From positions 1 through 12,889 of the forward strand of contig JBMTDJ010000061.1 in assembly GCA_049431945.1 (NCBI GenBank): a stretch of DNA of 12,889 bases, written 5' to 3'. How positions within the stretch are numbered: position 1 is the stretch's first letter; the number at the start of each line of letters is the position of its first letter. The notes under the pieces were generated by a model. The model saw only the letters and a list, made by a program, of their open reading frames with translations. It had not been told where the DNA came from and made no database searches. The translations under genes were made by a program, and so were the position numbers. Shown here one piece after another: positions 1-6,434 of this stretch. Source of the stretch: Mxb001 sp049431945. GTDB taxonomy: Bacteria; Actinomycetota; Actinomycetes; S36-B12.

Positions 1-54
1 AGCGATGAAGAGGTCGACGGTCCACAGATCCTCACCCGGGACCCAGGACTCCAT
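1..54 (-). CDS. Possible 5' end of a divergent gene leaving the left edge (partial)
   Basis: On the minus strand an ATG at 54-52 opens a frame that runs to the window edge without a stop (18 codons, reading MESWVPGEDLWTVDLFIA). A TATCGT hexamer at 66-61 lies six bases before the ATG, which would suit a leaderless transcript, a start type that seems to recur in this window. The divergent position relative to the cox operon also fits. The stretch is too short to assign a family, and a plus-strand frame is also open here as far as about 123, so the gene could be absent or could lie on the other strand. The call rests on the start context only. Confidence 0.3.
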   Translation of the reverse strand, partial: MESWVPGEDLWTVDLFIA

Positions 55-245
55 GGCTCCACGATAGGAGTTCGTCGCCCATCGAGGGAATTCCATCGCT
101 TAGACGCATGCCGATCGAGTAGGTGAATGCGGATGGAGCCAAGCATGAATTCACTCAATGTGCGTGACGATGACGTGCATCACCCCTACTCTGACGGCAT
201 GGGTCGGAGCCTGACATCGATCGAACACCGACTTCAGGGGGCCAT
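55..245. other. Intergenic region upstream of the cox operon
   Basis: No convincing gene is seen here. The stretch holds the promoter-like elements of the cox operon, an 8-bp palindrome TGAATTCA at 146-153, and an imperfect dyad over the proposed -35 site. A plus-strand frame open from position 1 ends at a TGA near 123 and has no recognisable protein content. Confidence 0.5.
164..192 (+). promoter_or_regulatory. Putative sigma-70/SigA-type promoter of the cox operon
   Basis: GTGACG at 164-169 (compare TTGACA) and TACTCT at 187-192 (the actinobacterial TAnnnT form) are separated by 17 bases. Transcription would start near 199, giving a leader of about 47 bases before the GTG start at 246. An imperfect dyad, ATGTGCGT at 158-165 and ACGTGCAT at 173-180 (6 of 8 bases pair), covers the -35 element and could be an operator. 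This is inferred from pattern only. Confidence 0.5.
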
Positions 246-944
246 GTGAAGAGGTTCCTCGTCGCATTGGTCTCCGTGCTCATTGGAGCGGGGGTCGTCG
301 CCGGGGTTGCCGTCTTCGCCAGCACCACCAGCGGCGAACCACCTCTTCTCGTTGCAACGCCCACCGGCATGGTCGACACTCCCGATGGCCCGATGAACTC
401 CGCGAGCCTCGAACTCGCGGTGTATCCCAACAATTCCGATCAGATCGCCGGGCCGATGGAGGGCGTCAATGCCCTCTATGCCAGCCAGGGGTGGCCCTTC
501 TACTGGCCCTCCACCACCCTTCAGGTGCCGGCTAATTCGCTGATCACCATGACGATCACCCAGTACGACTCCGGCGGACGGGTGTTCAACCCGTACTGGG
601 CCAAGGTCCACGGCACCGCCGACGGCACCATGACCGTCAATGGCAAGACCGTCTCCGAATGGGACGTCGACAAGGTGGGGCACACCTTCACCGTCCACCA
701 GTACCCCGAGAGCGGTCAGCCCTACTTCTTCCTCTCCGTGCCCTTGCCCGCCAACGGCGGCAACGCCGTGGGCAATGCGAACCCCTACGTGACCGACCCC
801 AAGGTGGTGACCTTCACATTCAGGACCGGAGCCGCCGGCACCTACGTCTGGAACTGCGAGTTCCCCTGCGGTGACCTCTACCAGGAGTTCGGTGGCCCGA
901 TGCAGCAGCGCGGCTGGATGTCCGGCACATTCGAGGTCGTCTGA
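246..944 (+). CDS. Membrane-anchored cupredoxin, CuA-like subunit II homologue with incomplete metal site
   Basis: This 232-residue protein begins with one hydrophobic segment (about residues 4-26, an anchor or uncleaved signal), followed by an extracytoplasmic domain that ends like a cupredoxin. The C-terminal motif is WNCEFPCG with C204 and C208, then M219 and M225 in GWMSGTFEV; H146 (VGHTFTVHQ) is the likely upstream ligand. The Cys-x3-Cys spacing is that of CuA, but the His of the CuA loop is missing: aligning from the terminal Met, an Arg sits there and the loop is about 10 residues longer. It could be a one-copper electron carrier for the oxidase (sulfocyanin-like in role), a copper chaperone, or a structural subunit II paralogue. 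The GTG start is chosen because AGGGGG lies at 236-241, four bases upstream. The gene overlaps the next one as TGATG. Cupredoxin fold is fairly sure; the role is inferred. Confidence 0.75.
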   Translation: MKRFLVALVSVLIGAGVVAGVAVFASTTSGEPPLLVATPTGMVDTPDGPMNSASLELAVYPNNSDQIAGPMEGVNALYASQGWPFYWPSTTLQVPANSLITMTITQYDSGGRVFNPYWAKVHGTADGTMTVNGKTVSEWDVDKVGHTFTVHQYPESGQPYFFLSVPLPANGGNAVGNANPYVTDPKVVTFTFRTGAAGTYVWNCEFPCGDLYQEFGGPMQQRGWMSGTFEVV

Positions 945-1801
945 TGGCCGACACGATGATCCCGTCGGAGGAGCCCGAGGCCCCGAGCAATAGGCCGCCC
1001 GCTATGCACCGGCTGCGAGAGTGGCTGCAGCGCCGCTACGTCCGCCATGTCCTGATCATCACCGTGGTCATTGGCTTCCTGCTGCTGCCACTGTGCTGGC
1101 TTCTGCTCGCCGCGATGAACCAATCGGGCGGTCCCGCGTCGTCCATCATGCAAGACATCCAGCAGACGATCTTCGTCTTCACCCTGGTGTCGATCCCCAT
1201 CACGTCATTTGTTTTCGCCGTCCTCGTCTACAGCCTCTTTGGGTGGAAGGGGAAGTCCGGCGACACTCCGCCCAACAACGACAACCCGGCGATTCGCACG
1301 AATGCCGTCGCCGTCATCACGTGGACGGCGACCTCGAGCCTGCTCGCGGGCTTCCTCGTGGTCTGGGGCCTGGTCGAACTCGCGGACATCACGGCCAACT
1401 CCTACGGATCGACATCGGCGACGGGCCAGCCCAAGACCGAGGATGCGCTCGTCGTCAACGTGACCGGGCAGCAGTGGGTGTGGACCTTCCAGTACCCGCA
1501 GTACGACAAGGTCACCTCTGACGTGCTCTACCTGCCCAAGGATCGTCCGGTCCTGTTCAACGTCACGTCGCTCGACGTCGTGCACAATTTCTGGGCGGTT
1601 GAACTCGGCATCAAGATCGATGCGAATCCCGGCGCCATCACGCAGACGGGTGTCACGCCCAACAAACTGGGCACTTTTAACGTCCGTTGCGCGGAGCTCT
1701 GCGGTCTCCACCACGCCTACATGGAGACCAAGATCGAGGTCATGCCCGACCAGACCTTCAACACGTTCATGCGTGAGAGCGGCGGAGGGAAGACCTCATG
1801 A
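944..1801 (+). CDS. coxB: Cytochrome c oxidase subunit II (CuA)
   Basis: The 285-residue subunit II receives electrons from a cytochrome c or cupredoxin through CuA and passes them to subunit I. The complete CuA ligand set is visible: H214 in VVHNFW, then C249, E251, C253, H257 and M260 in CAELCGLHHAYM. The aromatic patch GQQWVWTFQYP (175-185) and the IKIDANPG loop (223-230) are also typical. Three hydrophobic helices are seen (about 33-57, 73-98, 121-146) where the family usually has two, so there is an extra N-terminal helix and no lipobox. No fused cytochrome c domain is present. The start has GAGGT at 933-937 and overlaps the cupredoxin stop; the end overlaps the subunit I start (ATGA), implying translational coupling. 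Family assignment is firm; the electron donor is unknown. Confidence 0.93.
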   Translation: MADTMIPSEEPEAPSNRPPAMHRLREWLQRRYVRHVLIITVVIGFLLLPLCWLLLAAMNQSGGPASSIMQDIQQTIFVFTLVSIPITSFVFAVLVYSLFGWKGKSGDTPPNNDNPAIRTNAVAVITWTATSSLLAGFLVVWGLVELADITANSYGSTSATGQPKTEDALVVNVTGQQWVWTFQYPQYDKVTSDVLYLPKDRPVLFNVTSLDVVHNFWAVELGIKIDANPGAITQTGVTPNKLGTFNVRCAELCGLHHAYMETKIEVMPDQTFNTFMRESGGGKTS

Positions 1802-3741
1802 GTACCGCGACGATTCACCAGGTGGAGGTCCCGCAGCCGAAGCAGCACGGCAAGCCGGGTGGCATCATGCGCCACCTCAACTTCTTCACCGGTCTCATCT
1901 CCGGCGTCGTCCTTGCGCTGGTCTTCGGCTACCTGATGAACATCCAGTTCGCTGCGGGAGCACAAACCGCCAACTTCTCGAGCGCCTCGGCCAACCCGAC
2001 CTTCTGGGCGATGATGGTCGGCTGGGTCCTCGGCTTCATGGCAGGTATGGGCGCCTTCGTGGGGCCGATTCGCTGGCTCCTCGGTCGCGACCTCACGCAT
2101 GAGGACGCGGAGTTCATGGCGGGCAAGGGTCAGGGCAAGTTCCGCTACTGGCGCTTCACGACCGACCACAAGGTGGTCGGGATCCAGTACCTGATCGTCG
2201 CGATGATCATCCTGGGATTCGGTGGCCTGCTCGCGATGCTCATCCGCACCGAGCTCGGCTTCACCTGGATGGAAGTCTTCAACCCCGACTTCTACAACTC
2301 CCTCGTGGGCACGCACGGCATCGCCATGATCATCGCGATGATCGTGATCGTCTCCGGACCTGTGGGTAACTTCGTCGTACCGCTCATGTGCGGCGCGCGC
2401 GATATGGCCTTCCCACGACTCAACGCACTGAGCATCTGGCTGCTCGTCTGCGCTGTCCCCCCACTCATCCTGTCCTTGCTCGTGGGCGGCATCCGCGATG
2501 GCTGGAGCGTCTACCAGCCACTCAATTCACAGGCCGGACCCGGGATGATCGGCTACCAGACCACGATCATCGTCTTCGCCGTATCCACCGCCCTGGCGAG
2601 CGTCAACATCATGACGACCGTCCTCACCATGCGCGCGAAGGGGATGACCTGGTCGCGCACGCCGATCCTCATCTACGGTGTCTTCGCCGCGGCCGCGATG
2701 GGGCTCTACGCCTTCCCCTTCTACATGTACTCGCAGATCCTGTCGATGACCGATCGGCTCATCAACACCTCCTTCTTCAACCCGATCGAGGGCGGCAGCG
2801 TCTGGCTGTACGAGAACCTCTTCTGGCTCCTCGGCCACCCCGAGGTCTACGTCATCCTCATCCCCAGCACGGCGGTCATCCTGGAGTTGATCCCGGTCTT
2901 CATGCGCAAGCCGCTCTTCAGTTACTACATGGCCATCGCGGGCATCGTCGGCGTGGTTGGACTGAGCGGCCTGGTGTGGGCGCACCACATGTACATGACC
3001 GGCTGGGCGCCCCAGGCGAACTACCCGTTCATGCTGTCCACCGAGATGATCTCGATCCCCGTCGGCTTCCTCGTGCTCGTCGTCATCGGCACGATGTGGC
3101 GCGGCACTTTCTGGAGTCGCCTGCCGATGATGGCCGTATTCGCCGTCATCTTCAACAAGATGATCGGCGGTGTCACCGGCATCTACCTGTCCGATGTGCC
3201 CGCCGACCAGTTCTTCCACGGCAACATGTTCGTGACTGCTCACTTCCACTACATGCTCATGGGCGTCGCACTCTTTGGTGCCATGGGCGGCGTGGCCTAC
3301 TACTTCCCGAAGTGGACCGGCCGCTACCTCGACGAGCGCACCGGCAGCATTGGATTCTGGACCGCCTTCATCGGCTTCCAGTTGACGTTCGGGTCGATGT
3401 TCGTCGCGGGCCTGCAGGGCCAGCCACGCCGCGTGCTGCAGTTCGACAACATGTTCAACATTTCGAACTGGATCTCCACGGTCGGGGCCTACACGATCGG
3501 CATCGGCATGCTGATCTTCCTCGCTGCGATCATGTCCTCATGGCGCAGTGGTGACCGCGCTCCCAGCAATCCGTGGCAGGCGCAGACACTGGACTGGCAG
3601 ACCGCGACGCCGGTGCCGCTCGAGAACTTCCCGGTCCTGCCGGTTGTCACCAAGCTGCCCTACGACTACGGCGTACCCGATCCCCTTGACCCCAAGACCC
3701 TGGAGAAGGAATACGACGAGAAGGTGGGGGCTCCGACATGA
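1798..3741 (+). CDS. coxA: Heme-copper oxidase subunit I, A-family-like with altered K channel
   Basis: This 647-residue protein is the catalytic subunit reducing O2 at a heme-CuB centre. Visible ligands are H173 (THG, low-spin heme), H347 in GHPEVY, H396-H397 (WAHHMY, CuB), and H482 and H484 (AHFHY). Y351 is the tyrosine expected to cross-link to a CuB histidine. D202 and N209 (RDMAFPRLN) and E349 are the D-channel signature of A1-type enzymes. In helix VIII, where A-type enzymes have PTGIK, this one reads PVGFL (421-425), so the K-channel Thr and Lys are replaced by Val and Leu; helix IX has an unusual FNK (452-454). The Mg-site HD pair reads H474-G475. There are two additional N-terminal helices (about 28-50 and 68-93) before the usual core, and a soluble C-terminal tail from about 583. 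GGAGGGA at 1784-1790 precedes the start. The oxidase call is firm; the subfamily is uncertain. Confidence 0.93.
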   Translation: MSTATIHQVEVPQPKQHGKPGGIMRHLNFFTGLISGVVLALVFGYLMNIQFAAGAQTANFSSASANPTFWAMMVGWVLGFMAGMGAFVGPIRWLLGRDLTHEDAEFMAGKGQGKFRYWRFTTDHKVVGIQYLIVAMIILGFGGLLAMLIRTELGFTWMEVFNPDFYNSLVGTHGIAMIIAMIVIVSGPVGNFVVPLMCGARDMAFPRLNALSIWLLVCAVPPLILSLLVGGIRDGWSVYQPLNSQAGPGMIGYQTTIIVFAVSTALASVNIMTTVLTMRAKGMTWSRTPILIYGVFAAAAMGLYAFPFYMYSQILSMTDRLINTSFFNPIEGGSVWLYENLFWLLGHPEVYVILIPSTAVILELIPVFMRKPLFSYYMAIAGIVGVVGLSGLVWAHHMYMTGWAPQANYPFMLSTEMISIPVGFLVLVVIGTMWRGTFWSRLPMMAVFAVIFNKMIGGVTGIYLSDVPADQFFHGNMFVTAHFHYMLMGVALFGAMGGVAYYFPKWTGRYLDERTGSIGFWTAFIGFQLTFGSMFVAGLQGQPRRVLQFDNMFNISNWISTVGAYTIGIGMLIFLAAIMSSWRSGDRAPSNPWQAQTLDWQTATPVPLENFPVLPVVTKLPYDYGVPDPLDPKTLEKEYDEKVGAPT

Positions 3742-4511
3742 GCGCACCCCCACTGTCACCCACCACCGGCGAGTCGGTCGCCGTCGTCGCCCGGCGCAAT
3801 CGCCTCGGCCTGATCTTCCTCATCGTCGTGGACTTCTCCGGGACGATGGCCCTGATCATCAGTTACTGCTACCTGTGGTCCCTCAACGTCAACAATGGCT
3901 GGGCGCCCAACCAGCAGACCTTCAACAATAACGACGGACTCAAGAGCCGCTCGCCGCTGCCGTTTGCCGACGACTGGCCCTTCTGGCTGATTCTCCTGCT
4001 TACGGTGGTGGCCACCGTGGTGCTGTTTATGGGCATCCGGAGCATGCGCTCGGGCCACCGCGGCGGGCTTGTCGGTGCGAGCGCCGTCGCGCTGGTTGTC
4101 GCGATCGGTGCGCTCGTGCTGCAGTGGTGGCAGATCACGACGTTCCCCTTCGGGCCGAGCAACGGCTCCTACGCCTCCGCAGTCTTCCTCCTTACGGCGT
4201 CGACGTTCGCGCACCTGCTGCTCGTGATCTTCCTGCTGCTCGCGATCGTCAATCGCACACGCGCGGGGCTCATCGACTCCGCCAACCCCTTCCAGGCCAA
4301 AGGTGTCGGCTACTGGATGGTGTGGGTCTGCGCGAGCATCCTGCTGGGGGTCCTCTGCACGACCTTCCTCAAGGAAAGCCCCAACGCGACCCCGGCGAAC
4401 TTCGGCGAGTTCAGCCTGGTCAACCCCAATGCGGCGACGCCGAGCCCATCGCCGTCCGGGTCCGCATCGCCGTCCGCCTCGCCATCGGCCTCCCCCAGCT
4501 CCTCCCAGTGA
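3738..4511 (+). CDS. Divergent cytochrome oxidase subunit III-like protein with Ser/Pro/Ala tail
   Basis: A 257-residue membrane protein with about five helices (23-46, 81-101, 111-130, 146-170, 190-211). Position in the operon and weak motifs support subunit III: the first helix ends with an aromatic SYCYLW stretch, and GSYASAVFLLT followed by FAHLLLV (H159) resembles the subunit III helix that carries a conserved His. Usual family proteins have five or seven helices, so the size fits. The last 23 residues are a Pro-Ser-Ala low-complexity tail (235-257) encoded by near-repeats of CATCGCCGTCC type; with five helices it would lie on the side opposite the N-terminus, probably outside. The start overlaps the subunit I stop (ATGA). 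Sequence similarity to classical subunit III is low, so the name rests on context as well as motifs. Confidence 0.75.
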   Translation: MSAPPLSPTTGESVAVVARRNRLGLIFLIVVDFSGTMALIISYCYLWSLNVNNGWAPNQQTFNNNDGLKSRSPLPFADDWPFWLILLLTVVATVVLFMGIRSMRSGHRGGLVGASAVALVVAIGALVLQWWQITTFPFGPSNGSYASAVFLLTASTFAHLLLVIFLLLAIVNRTRAGLIDSANPFQAKGVGYWMVWVCASILLGVLCTTFLKESPNATPANFGEFSLVNPNAATPSPSPSGSASPSASPSASPSSSQ

Positions 4512-4521
4512 CCGGACGGCA

Positions 4522-5982
4522 GTGATCGACTCGCCCTCCGCCGCGCGCATCTCGCTCGGCCTCCTCGCCGGGCTCCCGGTACTCCTGCTCATCCTTGCGA
4601 CGCTCGGGGCTCTATCGCAGACGAGCCTCGAGGGGATGCCCGTCGTACCGTGGCAGACGCTGTGGTCGCTGCCGCTGGATCGCTGGCTTCGCGATGTCGC
4701 CGCGACGATTGTGCTGGGTTTCGTTGTCGTCGGAGGCCTGCTTCTGCCTCGCGTGGACTCGCGTCTGGTGCGGATTGCATCCCTGGCTGCGCTGGTGTGG
4801 CTGGCGGCTCTCATCGCGCAGATCCCGCTGACGGTCTCGGAGCTCCTGGGCCGACCCCTGAGCGATTCTGTAGACCTACAGATCGTGTGGTCGCTGCTGA
4901 GCCAGACGGATCTGGGGCGGATCCTCGTCGCTCAAATAATCCTCGTCGCCCTTGTCGCGCTCCTCGGCTGGGCGATCCTGGGACGGGTCACGGGCGCGAT
5001 CGTGCTCGGTCTGGCCGGCACGGCGGCCGGGCTGACGGGCCTGGTCGGTCACTCGGGCCTGCACTCCGGACACGCGGCAGCCTCGATCTCGCTCGCGGTG
5101 CATCTGGTGGCCGGCGCCGTCTGGGTCGGGGGGCTGATTGCGACGTGCGCATACGTCCTACGCCGCCCGCAGGATGGCGGCGTGGCGATTCGACGCTTCA
5201 GTGTGCTCGCCTTGGTCTGCGTGATCCTTCTCGCCGAGAGCGGCCTGCTCAATGCCTCCTTGCGTGTCGACGGTGTGGCTTCTCTCATCACGACGGCGTA
5301 CGGCACCTTGCTCCTGGCCAAGGCGATACTGCTGGCAGCGCTCATCGTCATGGGTTGGCGCCAGCGTCGCCGAGTGATCCCCGTCGCCGACACGGAGGTC
5401 GGCCGGTCGACGCTCGTGCGCTTCGCCGGCTTCGAGGTTGTGCTCATGGGCATCGCCATCGGCATCTCGGTGGCCCTGTCGCGCACGGCGCCTCCGGCCG
5501 GAGCGATCGCCGGTGATCGCATCACCGCGGGTGCACTGGCCGTGCTGGCGCTTGGGATCCCCCTGCTCTTGGTGTGGTCAGGGGCCAGGCCGGCGTGGTT
5601 GCATCGCATGACGGCGGCGTACCCCGAGCCCTACGCCGTGGCCCTCGCCGTCGCGACCTACGTCGTGGCTGCCGTCGTGCCCTCGGGCCTGCTGGGCATC
5701 GGAGTTGCCGCGGTGGTCGCCTCCATCGCGCTCGTGCTCGTCGGATGGGCGTTCGCCGAGGCGGTCAGTGGTCCGCGCGGTGTCCCGGCGCTGATCCTCG
5801 CCGCCGTGCTGTGGCCGGCATCGATGTGGCTCGCCATGCGCCCGAACCCGGTCGAGACGACCTGGCAGATCCTGCTCGCTGTCGGTGTCGGACTAGCCTG
5901 CATCGCGCTGCTTGCTCGCCTGCGTCGGCGTCCGCCGCTGGTGGCACCGACCGAGGAGATGCCGAAGGTGAGCGTCGGATGA
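4522..5982 (+). CDS. CopD-family copper transport or resistance membrane protein
   Basis: This 486-residue protein is almost entirely hydrophobic, with about 11 to 13 helices. The CopD signature lies at about residues 170-320: a His-rich turn GHSGLHSGH (H177, H181, H184), then H194 in the helix leading to GAVWVGGL, and the later GTLLLAKAILLAAL helix. CopD/YcnJ proteins move copper across the membrane. Placed between oxidase subunit genes and a small membrane protein, it most likely supplies copper for CuA/CuB assembly, an inference from context. The C-terminal third (about 365-465) is further membrane segments without the His motifs of CtaG, so it is not the CopD-CtaG fusion known from mycobacteria. 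The reading frame is open back to 4303, but that part overlaps subunit III and encodes Arg/Pro-rich noise; GTG 4522, ten bases after the subunit III stop, is preferred, although its ribosome binding site (GGACGG) is weak. Confidence 0.8.
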   Translation: MIDSPSAARISLGLLAGLPVLLLILATLGALSQTSLEGMPVVPWQTLWSLPLDRWLRDVAATIVLGFVVVGGLLLPRVDSRLVRIASLAALVWLAALIAQIPLTVSELLGRPLSDSVDLQIVWSLLSQTDLGRILVAQIILVALVALLGWAILGRVTGAIVLGLAGTAAGLTGLVGHSGLHSGHAAASISLAVHLVAGAVWVGGLIATCAYVLRRPQDGGVAIRRFSVLALVCVILLAESGLLNASLRVDGVASLITTAYGTLLLAKAILLAALIVMGWRQRRRVIPVADTEVGRSTLVRFAGFEVVLMGIAIGISVALSRTAPPAGAIAGDRITAGALAVLALGIPLLLVWSGARPAWLHRMTAAYPEPYAVALAVATYVVAAVVPSGLLGIGVAAVVASIALVLVGWAFAEAVSGPRGVPALILAAVLWPASMWLAMRPNPVETTWQILLAVGVGLACIALLARLRRRPPLVAPTEEMPKVSVG

Positions 5983-6341
5983 GCCAGCGCTGGAAGGACA
6001 TCCTTACCCTGCACGTGCCACTCGTGCTCGTGCTCGCGCTCTGCACCTATGCCACGATCAATCAATATGGTCGCGCCCAGGAGGGTGTCGAGCGGTCGTG
6101 GGCCTACACCTTCCAGTGGCCCATCATCGGACTCTTCGCCATCGTCGTGTGGAATCGGTATCGCAAGCACGGCAACCTCACCCGCTGGTTCACCGATCGC
6201 TATCGCGGACGCATCGATGCCTACCGAGCTGAGGCCGAAGCCGAGGAGGCAGCCAAGCGCGAGACCGACGAGGCCGATCCGGACACGCAGGCGTGGGAGA
6301 GGTACGTCGAGGAGCTCCGCCGCCGCGACCACCCTTCCTGA
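5979..6341 (+). CDS. Small two-helix membrane protein, last gene of the cox operon
   Basis: A 120-residue protein with two hydrophobic helices (about 10-28 and 42-58), a short loop containing WAYTFQWP between them, and a charged C-terminal half rich in Glu, Arg and Ala (about 65-120) that may be helical or coiled coil. The start overlaps the CopD stop (ATGA), with AAGGTGAG at 5965-5972 as ribosome binding site. The frame is open far upstream (to 5574), but that part is a shadow of CopD. The arrangement of a helix with a basic YGRAQE end followed by an aromatic W-P helix loosely recalls small actinobacterial membrane proteins near oxidase genes, but no family can be named with confidence. Co-translation suggests an assembly factor or accessory subunit of the oxidase; this is inference. 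Confidence 0.75.
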   Translation: MSQRWKDILTLHVPLVLVLALCTYATINQYGRAQEGVERSWAYTFQWPIIGLFAIVVWNRYRKHGNLTRWFTDRYRGRIDAYRAEAEAEEAAKRETDEADPDTQAWERYVEELRRRDHPS

Positions 6342-6347
6342 GGGGAA

Positions 6348-6376
6348 ATGACGTCGCGGGCCCAAGCCGCTACCCT
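6348..6376 (+). promoter_or_regulatory. Putative purA promoter
   Basis: ATGACG at 6348-6353 and TACCCT at 6371-6376 are 17 bases apart, matching the actinobacterial TTGACN-N17-TAnnnT pattern. Transcription would begin near 6383. This separates purA from the upstream cox operon, whose last stop is at 6341. Two copies of GCGGGCCCA (6356-6364 and 6380-6388) lie on either side of the -10 element. Confidence 0.5.
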
Positions 6377-6382
6377 TTTGCG

Positions 6383-6397
6383 GGCCCATCGTGGGCC
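6383..6397 (+). promoter_or_regulatory. Hairpin at the predicted 5' end of the purA leader
   Basis: GGCCCA and TGGGCC form a perfect six-pair GC-rich stem with loop TCG, placed right at the inferred transcription start. No run of T follows, so it is not a standard terminator for the cox operon. It may stabilise the 5' end, take part in control, or bind a protein. Confidence 0.35.
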
Positions 6398-6434
6398 GCG
6401 GGGGTCATCCCCCTTCCCTCCCGAGGTGATCCCC

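Noticed and set aside
2527..3249. Minus-strand frame of 240 codons inside subunit I
   Set aside because: Its product is dominated by Asp, Glu, His and Arg without any fold signature, as expected for an antisense shadow in GC-rich DNA.
2388..3554. Long alternative plus-strand frame of 388 codons
   Set aside because: It lies entirely inside subunit I and its product is Arg/His/Pro-rich with no domain, a shadow of the real gene.
1798..3741. Subunit I as a nitric oxide reductase
   Set aside because: The tyrosine in HPEVY that O2 reductases need is present, D-channel residues are kept, and the partner subunit II has a full CuA site.
4303..4521. N-terminal extension of the CopD protein
   Set aside because: The extra in-frame codons overlap subunit III and encode Arg/Pro-rich sequence typical of an out-of-frame shadow in high-GC DNA.
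4522..5982. CopD-CtaG fusion protein
   Set aside because: The C-terminal third has membrane helices but not the His-containing motifs expected of CtaG.
6383..6397. Rho-independent terminator of the cox operon
   Set aside because: The hairpin is not followed by a T run and lies downstream of the purA promoter elements, so it belongs to the purA leader.
6348..6434. Upstream ATG of purA as the true start
   Set aside because: It would coincide with the -35 element, lacks family similarity, and the ATG at 6435 has a good ribosome binding site and begins the conserved PurA N-terminus.
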